Positions 1 through 7,517 of a DNA stretch of 8,722 nucleotides are shown in pieces. How positions within the stretch are numbered: the stretch's first letter is position 1; each line of letters begins with the position of its first letter. A program made the translations under genes and the position numbers. The notes beneath the pieces are model-generated. The model ran no database searches. It had not been told where the DNA came from and saw only the letters and a program-made list of their open reading frames with translations. Origin of the DNA: Bacteroidota bacterium (GTDB lineage Bacteria; Bacteroidota; Bacteroidia; UKL13-3); the NCBI GenBank assembly GCA_947449515.1, contig CANFSD010000057.1, positions 1 to 8,722 of the forward strand, in the 5' to 3' direction.

Positions 1-48
1 AACAGAACCTTTCTTGACAAGGTTTTAAAACCAAGTAACAAACACTAA
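1..48 (+). CDS. Possible 3' end of the upstream gene (nuoI expected here)
   Basis: Frame 1 is open from the window edge for 15 codons and ends at TAA (46-48), giving a tail reading NRTFLDKVLKPSNKH. The other two forward frames close earlier, at TGA 15-17 and TAA 26-28. In nuo operons the gene before nuoJ is normally nuoI, the two-[4Fe-4S] ferredoxin-like subunit, so this tail could be its C-terminus. That is inference from gene order only: the tail contains no cysteine motif or other recognisable feature, and NuoI C-termini vary between species. The upstream gene might equally end before the window. Confidence 0.3.
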   Translation, partial: NRTFLDKVLKPSNKH

Positions 49-108
49 TTAAGTGGATAAAAGTCAAATTAAAACCATTTCAATTCAACGTAATTCGCAA
101 ACAATTAA

Positions 109-612
109 ATGAGCCTTACCCAATATATCTTCTGGTTTTTATCATTCCTAGCATTGATGAGCAGCCTGATGGTTGTATTTACTAAAAACGCTGTATACAG
201 TGTGCTTAGTTTAATCATCACCTTTTTTGCTATCGCTGGGCATTACCTATTGCTAAATGCACAATTTTTAGCAGCAGTTCATATCATTGTATACGCAGGT
301 GCCATTATGGTGCTTTTCTTATATGTGATTATGATGCTTAATCAAAACAAAGACGCTGAACCAAATAAACACCCTTACCTTATGATAATTTCAGCAATAG
401 CAGGCGGCTTATTGATGTTAACATTGGTGGGAACTATAAAAGGTGCTGAACTACCAGGAAGCACAATCGCAGACGCACAAGTAGGAACAATTGAAAAACT
501 TGGACAAGTATTGTTCACTGATTTTCTTTTGCCATTTGAAGTGTCTTCAATCTTATTTTTAGCAGCAATGGTAGGTGCTGTATATTTATCTAAAAACAAA
601 CTTCAATCGTAA
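109..612 (+). CDS. nuoJ: NADH-quinone oxidoreductase subunit J
   Basis: Membrane subunit of complex I, lying next to NuoK and NuoA and forming part of the link between quinone reduction and the antiporter-like pumps. The 167-residue protein has about five hydrophobic segments (near residues 4-23, 28-47, 52-77, 90-108 and 141-160). The signature segment VYAGAIMVLFLYVIMML (61-77) corresponds to the third membrane helix, known in the family for its pi-bulge and movement during turnover. Its length is a little under the 184 residues of the E. coli protein, the difference lying mostly in the tail. The ATG at 109 is directly preceded by an in-frame TAA, so no longer start is possible. There is no Shine-Dalgarno motif upstream, as is usual in Bacteroidota. 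The stop overlaps the nuoK start by one base (TAATG), which implies translational coupling. Identification is firm from motif and position in the operon. Confidence 0.95.
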   Translation: MSLTQYIFWFLSFLALMSSLMVVFTKNAVYSVLSLIITFFAIAGHYLLLNAQFLAAVHIIVYAGAIMVLFLYVIMMLNQNKDAEPNKHPYLMIISAIAGGLLMLTLVGTIKGAELPGSTIADAQVGTIEKLGQVLFTDFLLPFEVSSILFLAAMVGAVYLSKNKLQS

Positions 613-929
613 TGCAGAATTTACACGGAATTCCAATTAACTATTACGTTATATTAAGTACCGCTTTGTTTTGTGTAGGTGCTTTAGGTGTAATGCTTAG
701 ACGCAATGCCATCATTATTTTTATGTGTGTTGAGCTTATGCTCAATGCCGTTAACTTATTGTTAGTGGCTTTTTCATCATACTTTGGAGACAGTCAAGCC
801 CAAGTGTTTGTATTCTTTATCATGGCAGTAGCAGCAGCGGAGGTTGCAGTTGGTCTGGCTATCTTAATCATGATATTCCGAAATGCAGGCACAAGTGACA
901 CAGATGTATTGACTAAATTAAAATGGTAA
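612..929 (+). CDS. nuoK: NADH-quinone oxidoreductase subunit K
   Basis: Small three-helix membrane subunit of complex I (homologue of mitochondrial ND4L), part of the chain of charged residues running from the quinone site to the proton pumps. The protein has 105 residues, close to the family norm of about 100. Hydrophobic segments lie near residues 10-28, 33-56 and 65-89. The two family glutamates buried in the membrane are visible: Glu41 in FMCVELMLNAVNL and Glu77 in FIMAVAAAEVAVGLAI, corresponding to Glu36 and Glu72 of E. coli NuoK. The start overlaps the nuoJ stop by one base. A 30-base gap separates it from nuoL. Nothing is unusual in the sequence. Confidence 0.96.
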   Translation: MQNLHGIPINYYVILSTALFCVGALGVMLRRNAIIIFMCVELMLNAVNLLLVAFSSYFGDSQAQVFVFFIMAVAAAEVAVGLAILIMIFRNAGTSDTDVLTKLKW

Positions 930-959
930 GCATAATCGATATAAAGGCATACAAATAGA

Positions 960-2858
960 ATGGAACAACTCGTTAAATTAATTCCCTTATTTCCACTAAT
1001 CAGTTTCGCCATCATCGCTTTGATGAACAGACGACTGAGCAAACCGCTGGCTGCAGTGATTGCATGCATTGGTGTGTTGTTAAGCTTCATCGATTCTGCG
1101 GTGGTTTTTCAATCACAATTGCAATCGTTTCACCCAGTTGAGGTAAAAGTATTTGATTGGATAATTGCTGGCGACTTCAATGCATCTTTTTCATTTTTAG
1201 TGGATCCTCTTTCTTCCATTTTCTTAATGGTGATAACAGGTGTTGGATTTTTAATCCATCTTTTCTCTGTTGGTTACATGAAAGACGACGATGGCATGAG
1301 AAGATTCTTCGCATATCTAAATTTATTTATATTCTTCATGCTGGTATTGGTACTAGGAAATAACTTCCTAGTGATGTTTATCGGCTGGGAAGGTGTAGGA
1401 TTTTGCTCATTTATGCTGATTGGTTTCTGGTATAAAGACAACAAAAACAATGATGCAGCTAAAAAGGCATTTGTCATGAACAGAATAGGTGACCTTGGTT
1501 TTTTAATCGCCATGTGTCTTATTTTCTTCAATTTTGGAAGTCTTAACTACAGCACTTTATTTAGCCCAGGATTCTTAGCTGAATCTTCGGTTAGCACTGA
1601 AACTTTAACCCTTATTACCTTTTGCCTTTTTGTAGGCGCCATGGGTAAAAGCGCACAAATTCCTTTGTATACGTGGTTGCCTGATGCGATGGCGGGTCCT
1701 ACGCCTGTATCTGCATTGATACACGCTGCAACCATGGTAACAGCAGGTATTTACATGGTGGCAAGAACAAACGTAATGTTCTCCTTAACACCTGACACCA
1801 TGACTTTGGTAAGCATTATTGGTATCGCTACGGCATTGCTTGGTGCGGTTATCGGTTTGTTCCAAAACGACATTAAAAAAGTATTGGCATACTCAACGGT
1901 CAGCCAATTGGGTTTGATGTTTGTTGCCTTAGGTGTTGGTGCATACACTGCAGCAGTATTTCACGTTGTAACACACGCTTTCTTTAAAGCTTTATTGTTC
2001 TTAGGATCTGGTAGTGTTATTCACGCGATGGGTGGCGAACAAGATATCCGTGTAATGGGTGGATTGAAAAAGAAATTACCAATTACCTATTTAACCTTCT
2101 TAATAGGAACTTTAGCCATTTCAGGAATTCCTCCACTGGCAGGTTTCTTCAGTAAAGACCAAATCTTAAGTGAGGCATTTGCCCACAACAAAATATTATT
2201 TGCCTTAGGCTTATTGGTGTCATTAATGACAGCCTTCTATATGTTCCGTTTGTTCTTCTTAACCTTCCACGGATCATTTAGAGGTACCCACGATCAGGAG
2301 CACCACTTACACGAATCTCCATTGAACATGACCTTGCCTTTAATTGTATTGGCAGTGTGTGCAGCGTTTGCAGGATTTGTTGGCTTTCCGCATGTCATTG
2401 GCCAAGGATTAGGTTTGCACAATCTATTTGAAGCTTATTTAAGTCCAGTCCTAGGTGTTAGCAGCAGCCATATTGAAGCCAGTGTAGAATGGATGTTAAT
2501 GGGATTAACCACTGTATTAATTGTTATGGTTATTTTATACGCCAGACATTTATTTGTAAGTAAAAATTATGTGCCTGAATCAGATTCACACATGAAAGGT
2601 TCATTCAAGAAATTGGCTTATGGCAAATTTTATGTAGATGAATTCTATAACAAAGTGTTTACCCAACCATTAGATAAGGTTTCACTATTCCTTGAAAAAG
2701 GTATAGACATTCCGGTAGTAGATGGAATGGTAAGAGGTATCGGAAAATTAACACAAGGCTTGGCTTCAATTGCCCGTAAAATCCAAACAGGAAACACCGG
2801 TTATTATGCCATCGCATTTGTATTCGCAATTTTATTATTGTTCATCTTTTTTATTTAG
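960..2858 (+). CDS. nuoL: NADH-quinone oxidoreductase subunit L (antiporter-like)
   Basis: Distal antiporter-like, proton-translocating subunit of complex I (ND5 homologue). The 632-residue protein matches the full length of the family, including the C-terminal amphipathic lateral helix (roughly residues 545-610) and the last anchoring helix (613-632). The core motifs are intact: Glu144 in GWEGVGFCSFM, Lys230 in MGKSAQIPLYTWLPDAM, His255 in SALIHAATMVTAG, His339 and Lys343 in THAFFKALLFLGSGS, and Lys399-Asp400 in GFFSKDQIL. These align with the residues shown in E. coli to matter for pumping. A histidine-rich loop (residues 444-451, HDQEHHLH) sits between the core and the C-terminal helices. 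The gene follows nuoK after 30 bases, with no clear ribosome-binding motif, and is followed by nuoM after six bases. Confidence 0.97.
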   Translation: MEQLVKLIPLFPLISFAIIALMNRRLSKPLAAVIACIGVLLSFIDSAVVFQSQLQSFHPVEVKVFDWIIAGDFNASFSFLVDPLSSIFLMVITGVGFLIHLFSVGYMKDDDGMRRFFAYLNLFIFFMLVLVLGNNFLVMFIGWEGVGFCSFMLIGFWYKDNKNNDAAKKAFVMNRIGDLGFLIAMCLIFFNFGSLNYSTLFSPGFLAESSVSTETLTLITFCLFVGAMGKSAQIPLYTWLPDAMAGPTPVSALIHAATMVTAGIYMVARTNVMFSLTPDTMTLVSIIGIATALLGAVIGLFQNDIKKVLAYSTVSQLGLMFVALGVGAYTAAVFHVVTHAFFKALLFLGSGSVIHAMGGEQDIRVMGGLKKKLPITYLTFLIGTLAISGIPPLAGFFSKDQILSEAFAHNKILFALGLLVSLMTAFYMFRLFFLTFHGSFRGTHDQEHHLHESPLNMTLPLIVLAVCAAFAGFVGFPHVIGQGLGLHNLFEAYLSPVLGVSSSHIEASVEWMLMGLTTVLIVMVILYARHLFVSKNYVPESDSHMKGSFKKLAYGKFYVDEFYNKVFTQPLDKVSLFLEKGIDIPVVDGMVRGIGKLTQGLASIARKIQTGNTGYYAIAFVFAILLLFIFFI

Positions 2859-2864
2859 ACCAAC

Positions 2865-4313
2865 ATGTTGACATTATTACTCATATTGCTTCCTCTATTA
2901 AGTGGTTTTATTTTACTCCTAACAGGCAGTAAAAACGCAAGACAAATTGCGCTTGTATTATCTCTTATAGAATTTGGATTGGCTCTTTTTGCCTTAAGCA
3001 CATTAAAATCTGGTGCTTTAGAAACACTTAACTACAATATGCCATGGATACCAAACATGGGCATTAGTTTCCGCTTAGGAATGGATGGTATTAGCATGCT
3101 CATGGTTTTATTAAGCACCATGCTTATGCCATTAATTGTTTATGCCTCATTCAATAAAACATACAACAACGCGCACACACTGTATGCATTAATGATGTTG
3201 ATGCAGAGCGCAATGATAGGTTCATTCGTTGCCATGGATGGATTCTTGTTTTACATTTTCTGGGAAGTATCTTTAATTCCTATTTTCTTTATCATCCTCA
3301 TGTGGGGTGGTGAAAACCGTCAAAAAACAACCTTTAAGTTTTTCATCTATACCTTGTTTGGTAGTTTGTTCATGCTTGTAGCATTAATCTACTTGTATTT
3401 ACATACAGCCAACCACAGTTTTGATATCCAAGCTTTATACGCAGCAGGACGTTCATTGCCATTAGTTGAACAAGGTTTAATTATGGGTGCATTCTTTTTA
3501 GCCTTTGCGATTAAAATGCCTGTATTCCCTTTCCATACTTGGCAACCTAGCACTTATGTGGCTGCACCAACACCCGGTGTGATGTTATTGGGTGGTGTAA
3601 TGTCAAAAATGGCTACTTATGGTTTAATCCGTTGGGTACTGCCAATGGTTCCAGATGGCGTTCATGAATATGGCTATTTGATCATTGGATTGTCGGTAGT
3701 GAGTATCATATACGCATCTTGCATAGCCATCATTCAAAAAGACTTTAAATACCTGATTGCTTATGCTTCTATCGCGCACATGGGTTTGATATCGGCAGGT
3801 ATTTTTGCTATGAACATGCAGAGTTTACAAGGTTCATTAATGGAAATGATGAGTCATGGTATTAACACTGTAGGTTTGTTCTTTGCATACGACATTATAT
3901 ACAACAGAATGCATACTTCAGAGATGACAAAACTTGGCGGCATTAGAGGTGTAGAATCTCGCTTTGCCTTCTTGTTCTTTATCATCGTATTGAGCAATGT
4001 TGCGCTTCCATTTACCAATGGATTCATCGGTGAATTTTTATTAATCTTGGGTGTGTTCCAAACCAATATGGTGGCGGCATCATTTGCTGGTTTAAGCATC
4101 ATATTAGGTGCTGTATATATGTTAAGAGCATTCCAAAAGATGATGCTTGGTGAAACCAACTCACTAACTTTACATTTCCCTAAATTAGAAAAACAAGAGA
4201 TAATAACCCTAAGCATAATCGTTATCTTAATCGTTGTTATGGGTGTGTATCCAAAACCAATTCTTGAAATTACAGAATCTTCAATTCAAACTTTACTGCA
4301 AGGCATCCAATGA
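2865..4313 (+). CDS. nuoM: NADH-quinone oxidoreductase subunit M (antiporter-like)
   Basis: Middle antiporter-like, proton-translocating subunit of complex I (ND4 homologue). It has 482 residues, slightly shorter than the 509 of E. coli, with about 14 hydrophobic segments. Visible functional residues are Glu134 in FWEVSLIPIFF, Lys217 in AFAIKMPVFPFHTW, Lys248 in GGVMSKMATYGLIRW, His331 in SHGINTVGLFF and Glu390 in FTNGFIGEFL. These correspond to E. coli Glu144, Lys234, Lys265, the conserved SHG/AHG histidine and Glu407. One deviation is seen: the usual acidic residue of the LPD/QPD motif after Lys217 is serine (Ser229 in WQPSTY). The stop overlaps the nuoN start as ATGA, which suggests translational coupling. 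Confidence 0.97.
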   Translation: MLTLLLILLPLLSGFILLLTGSKNARQIALVLSLIEFGLALFALSTLKSGALETLNYNMPWIPNMGISFRLGMDGISMLMVLLSTMLMPLIVYASFNKTYNNAHTLYALMMLMQSAMIGSFVAMDGFLFYIFWEVSLIPIFFIILMWGGENRQKTTFKFFIYTLFGSLFMLVALIYLYLHTANHSFDIQALYAAGRSLPLVEQGLIMGAFFLAFAIKMPVFPFHTWQPSTYVAAPTPGVMLLGGVMSKMATYGLIRWVLPMVPDGVHEYGYLIIGLSVVSIIYASCIAIIQKDFKYLIAYASIAHMGLISAGIFAMNMQSLQGSLMEMMSHGINTVGLFFAYDIIYNRMHTSEMTKLGGIRGVESRFAFLFFIIVLSNVALPFTNGFIGEFLLILGVFQTNMVAASFAGLSIILGAVYMLRAFQKMMLGETNSLTLHFPKLEKQEIITLSIIVILIVVMGVYPKPILEITESSIQTLLQGIQ

Positions 4314-5677
4314 AAGAACTAATTATATTATCGACTTTAGGCGTATTATCACTTATTGCGGGTCTTTTAAGAATCAAAAGACCATTTATGGTGGTGGTTA
4401 TCGCAGGACTTCTATTAAACATTAGTGTCTGTGTGTTGGATTGGAACCACAATGAAAATCTTTACAATATGATGACTTTAGACAATTTTGCTCTAGCGTT
4501 CACTATTGTTAGTTCTACATTGGCCATACTTTGGTTCATCGTTGCCAATGCCTATTTCCAAAACAGCAATACGTTTTCTGACCACTATGCCTTGGTTTTG
4601 TTCTCAATGACAGGCGGCTTGTTAATGGTATCTTTCACCAATATGGTGATGTTGTTCTTAGGTATCGAAGTTCTTTCAATTCCTTTGTTCGTATTGGCAG
4701 GTAGCCACAAAACGAGCATGCGTTCAAACGAGGCAGCATTTAAATACTTTTTATTAGGCGCATTTGCTTCGGCCTTCTTATTATTTGGTATCGCTTTACT
4801 TTACGGATCAACTGGTCATTTTGACAACGCCGGTATAGCAAGCTTTTTAGGCGCTAACAAAATAAGCGGTATGGCTTTGGCAGGTATCGTTTTAATGTTA
4901 GGTGCTATGACCTTTAAAGTATCTGCTGCACCTTTCCACTTTTGGGCGCCTGATGTTTACCAAGGTTCACCAACAATGATTACTACCTTTATGGCTACTT
5001 TTGTTAAGACTGTAGCATTCGCAGGTTTCTATAGATTGTTTTTCTTAACCTTCATGCCAGTGCGTGCTGAGTATGCCCTATTGTTTGCAGTAATTGCTGC
5101 GTTAACCATGTTGGTATCCAATTTAATAGCCAGCGCTCAAAGCAATGTAAAACGTTTGTTAGCATACTCTAGTATTTCTCACGCTGGTTTTATGGTCATC
5201 ACCCTACTGTGTATGAACAGCAGCAGTGCAGGCACACTATTGTACTATACTTTAGTTTATAGCATTTCAAGCATTATTGCTTTTTCAATATTCAAATGGG
5301 TTAAGACTCATAGTGCTGAGAATGAAGAAATATCAGCCTTTACAGGACTTATCCGCAGAAGTCCATTCTTAGCTGTGGTTATGACCTTTGCATTGCTATC
5401 AATGTCTGGTATTCCTCCGTTGTCTGGCTTTATGGCCAAATACATGGTGTTTACTGCAGCAATTGACAATGGTTTTATGTGGGTAGCAATCTGTGGTATT
5501 GCAGGATCATTAATGGCTGTATACTATTACTTCAAAATTATTATTGCAATGTTTGCTGAAGTACATGAAAGCAGTGAAATTAAAGTGCCAGCCAATTTAA
5601 GATTTGTTCTTGTTGTTTGCAGCATAGCATTGCTTGCTTTAATGCTATTCCCTTCTCAGATCTCAAGCTTAATTTAA
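4310..5677 (+). CDS. nuoN: NADH-quinone oxidoreductase subunit N (antiporter-like)
   Basis: Antiporter-like, proton-translocating subunit of complex I closest to the NuoAJKH part (ND2 homologue). The 455 residues are close to the bacterial norm (485 in E. coli). Conserved features are Glu120 in LGIEVLSIPLFVLAG, Lys203 in MTFKVSAAPFHFWAPDVYQG, Lys233 in ATFVKTVAFAGF, Lys281 in NVKRLLAYSSISHAGF and Lys377 in LSGFMAKYMVF. These match the proton-path lysines of E. coli NuoN (Lys217, 247, 295 and 395) and its Glu133. It is the last gene of the nuo operon. It starts inside the nuoM stop (4-base overlap) and ends 8 bases before the stop codon of the convergent prenyltransferase gene. Confidence 0.97.
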   Translation: MKELIILSTLGVLSLIAGLLRIKRPFMVVVIAGLLLNISVCVLDWNHNENLYNMMTLDNFALAFTIVSSTLAILWFIVANAYFQNSNTFSDHYALVLFSMTGGLLMVSFTNMVMLFLGIEVLSIPLFVLAGSHKTSMRSNEAAFKYFLLGAFASAFLLFGIALLYGSTGHFDNAGIASFLGANKISGMALAGIVLMLGAMTFKVSAAPFHFWAPDVYQGSPTMITTFMATFVKTVAFAGFYRLFFLTFMPVRAEYALLFAVIAALTMLVSNLIASAQSNVKRLLAYSSISHAGFMVITLLCMNSSSAGTLLYYTLVYSISSIIAFSIFKWVKTHSAENEEISAFTGLIRRSPFLAVVMTFALLSMSGIPPLSGFMAKYMVFTAAIDNGFMWVAICGIAGSLMAVYYYFKIIIAMFAEVHESSEIKVPANLRFVLVVCSIALLALMLFPSQISSLI

Positions 5678-5683
5678 AAGCTT
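5665..5683. terminator. Short inverted repeat at the convergent gene ends, possible weak bidirectional terminator
   Basis: Two copies of the self-complementary hexamer AAGCTT (5665-5670 and 5678-5683) flank a 7-base A/T spacer that contains the nuoN stop codon. They can form a 6-bp stem on either strand. Two operons converge here with only 8 bases between stop codons, so transcription must end in or beyond this point on both sides. The stem has only two G-C pairs and is not followed by a clear U-run, so the assignment is weak. The repeat itself is certain; its function is a guess. Confidence 0.2.
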
Positions 5684-5685
5684 AT

Positions 5686-6564
5686 TTACATCCAAAGGAA
5701 ATTCAATATTCCTGCTACTAAAAGGATTTTGTAAACAGCATTTGCTGCTTTGTATTTATTGTATTTTGTTAAGGTCAATATTGAGACCAAGCAAAACAAG
5801 GTAAAGAGTATAAAATAATTACGCAACATTAACCCGTCGTGTAACAATATACCCAAGCCTCCTGCAATGGACAGGACGATGACAAAGGCCAAAAAAGACT
5901 TTGCTTTATCGATACCCAAAGACACTGGTAATGACTGTATATTTAAGACTTTGTCGCCCGTATAGTTAATAAATTGCTTAACCAATTCTCTGCCATATAC
6001 CAAGCTGATATAAAAGGCCCCGTATATAAATATGTAAGGGTAGAACTTCGAATAATGCAATAAAACGGCAAAAAAACAGGTGATGCTTAAGGCAGATGCT
6101 GCAAGTTCTTTAATAAATGAAAGTCTTTCTAATTTGTGAGAATACACCCACAGTGCTGATATAAATCCGATAAAAAACAATCCTATTTTAAATGAAGCCA
6201 AACAAGCCACCAAAACGGAGATGACATTAAAGGCAATATAAAAATTGAGGGTGGTTTTCTTGCTTATCCATTTATTAAACAGGGTAGAATCTGGCCTGTT
6301 GATTAAGTCCTTTTCATAGTCATAGAAATTATTGATAATAAATCCGCCAGCTATACTAAATATTGATGCTACCGCAATGGCATGGAGTTTCCAATCGCCC
6401 AGCAAGAGCGCAAATGTGTTTGACTCTTCGCGCATCAGCACATAGGCCGATAAATATTCTGCGAAAACTGTTAGTAATATATTGTACCATCGAACGATGG
6501 ACAACAAAGCAATAATTTTAATGGCTATTGGCTGCTTTTCTTTAGAATGAGTCGCGCCAGACAT
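5686..6564 (-). CDS. UbiA-superfamily prenyltransferase (geranylgeranylglycerol-phosphate geranylgeranyltransferase-like)
   Basis: Integral membrane enzyme that transfers a polyprenyl chain from its diphosphate to an acceptor. Relatives beside mevalonate genes in Bacteroidota are annotated as geranylgeranylglycerol-phosphate geranylgeranyltransferase, the archaeal-type enzyme adding a second geranylgeranyl chain; the true acceptor here is unknown. It has 292 residues with about eight or nine hydrophobic segments starting near residue 13. The first Asp-rich metal site is canonical: Asn78, Asp82 and Asp86 in NNFYDYEKDLINRPDS. The second, usually of the form REIvKDxEDxxGD, reads RELVKQFINYTGD (192-204): Gln197 replaces the first acidic residue and Asn200 a later one, leaving Asp204. 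The substitution is clear in the DNA (codon CAA at 5974-5976). The gene follows the kinase gene after six bases and is the last gene of the operon. UbiA family is sure, substrate is not; a quinone-biosynthesis role (MenA-like) is less likely given the neighbours. Confidence 0.85.
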   Translation of the reverse strand: MSGATHSKEKQPIAIKIIALLSIVRWYNILLTVFAEYLSAYVLMREESNTFALLLGDWKLHAIAVASIFSIAGGFIINNFYDYEKDLINRPDSTLFNKWISKKTTLNFYIAFNVISVLVACLASFKIGLFFIGFISALWVYSHKLERLSFIKELAASALSITCFFAVLLHYSKFYPYIFIYGAFYISLVYGRELVKQFINYTGDKVLNIQSLPVSLGIDKAKSFLAFVIVLSIAGGLGILLHDGLMLRNYFILFTLFCLVSILTLTKYNKYKAANAVYKILLVAGILNFLWM

Positions 6565-6570
6565 TTAAAC

Positions 6571-7515
6571 TTAAAATTTATAAATAACCTGTAAATTTTG
6601 GTTCTTCAATTTTTTAGACGCTTTTTCAAAGTCTTCTGTAAATCCTAGAATATAGCCGCCGCCACCGCTACCACACAATTTCAAATAGTAGGAGTTGCTG
6701 TCTATGCCTTCTTTCCATAATTTCTTATAGTTGTCAGGAATCATGGGACTAAAATTATCATAAACCAATTGAGACAATTGCTTTAAAGAATGAAACAATG
6801 GTTTGAAGTCTTTTTTCAAGAATGCTTCAATACACTCATCGTTGTATTTCTTAAACTGGTTTTTGATTAAATGTCTAAAACCATCTTGTTTGCATTTTTC
6901 CAAAAATATAGAAACCATATTTTGGGTTTGTCCAGGCAAGCCGCTGTCCATTAAAAATATAGCACCTTTGCCATGTTCATTCGGACTAGGCAAGCCAACT
7001 GTATCCAAATGTGTTTTAGAATGGATTAAAACCGGTAAATTAAGGTAACAAATTAATGGATCTAAACCAGAGCTTTTACCATGGAAAAAAGATTCAAGCT
7101 TGCTAAATGTTTGCTTAAGCATTAAAATCTCATCCCCTTTTTGATTGGCTTCAATGGTAATCTTGTCTGTACAATAAGCATCATATAAAGATGCAACCAA
7201 AGCACCACTACTTCCAACACCAAAACCTTGAGGAATGCTGCTGTCGAAGTAGAGTCCGTTTTCAATGTCAGATTGCAGACGTTCCAAATCAAAATGACAA
7301 CATAAATTGTCTTCTTGATCCAATTGTCTTAAGTAGACATAAAACAATTGAATGTCTTTATTGGATTGAACAGCAAAATCGCTGCCATCTTTAGACAACT
7401 TTAAAACGCCGTTAAACTTGTTAAAAGGTATAGATAAACCTTTCGAATCTTCTATAATTCCATACTCTCCGAAAAGAAGTATTTTGGCATAGTATAAGGA
7501 TTCTTTTAATTTCAT
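6571..7515 (-). CDS. Mevalonate kinase-like GHMP kinase
   Basis: Cytosolic small-molecule kinase, most likely ATP-dependent phosphorylation of mevalonate to 5-phosphomevalonate. The 314-residue protein has the three GHMP-superfamily motifs: N-terminal AKILLFGEYGII (10-21) with the family lysine Lys11; the ATP-binding loop PQGFGVGSSGALVASL (95-110); and the glycine-rich C-terminal motif KLCGSGGGGYILGF (279-292). The block ESFFHGKSSGLDPLICY (141-157) matches the mevalonate kinase signature HGxPSGxDn, with Asp152 as the expected catalytic base. It differs from eukaryotic mevalonate kinases at GEYGII instead of GEHAVV and GSSGA instead of GSSAA; I believe this is usual for the Bacteroidota branch. 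It lies two bases after mvaD and six bases before the prenyltransferase gene. The alternative is that it acts on phosphomevalonate, with the GYDIA-type kinase upstream in the operon doing the first step. Confidence 0.85.
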   Translation of the reverse strand: MKLKESLYYAKILLFGEYGIIEDSKGLSIPFNKFNGVLKLSKDGSDFAVQSNKDIQLFYVYLRQLDQEDNLCCHFDLERLQSDIENGLYFDSSIPQGFGVGSSGALVASLYDAYCTDKITIEANQKGDEILMLKQTFSKLESFFHGKSSGLDPLICYLNLPVLIHSKTHLDTVGLPSPNEHGKGAIFLMDSGLPGQTQNMVSIFLEKCKQDGFRHLIKNQFKKYNDECIEAFLKKDFKPLFHSLKQLSQLVYDNFSPMIPDNYKKLWKEGIDSNSYYLKLCGSGGGGYILGFTEDFEKASKKLKNQNLQVIYKF

Positions 7516-7517
7516 GT

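Noticed and set aside
49..108. Possible promoter in the gap before nuoJ.
   Set aside because: I looked for the Bacteroidota pattern (TTTG near -33, TAnnTTTG near -7) and found neither. The gap is short and A/T-rich, and nuoJ is more likely co-transcribed with upstream nuo genes.
930..959. AAAGG at 943-947 as a ribosome-binding site for nuoL.
   Set aside because: It is 12 bases from the ATG, weak, and Bacteroidota rarely use Shine-Dalgarno motifs. It is probably chance.
794..1090. A 98-codon open frame on the minus strand across the nuoK-nuoL junction.
   Set aside because: It overlaps two certain genes on the other strand, shows no family motif and its composition looks like an antisense shadow.
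2289..2312. Histidine-rich stretch in NuoL (residues 444-451) as a possible metal-binding insertion.
   Set aside because: It lies in a variable loop between membrane helices, where His/Glu-rich sequence is common in NuoL proteins. There is no sign of an inserted domain.
3854..4216. A 120-codon open frame antisense to nuoM.
   Set aside because: It lies wholly inside a well-identified conserved gene, has no recognisable domain and is explained by the codon pattern of the hydrophobic protein on the other strand.
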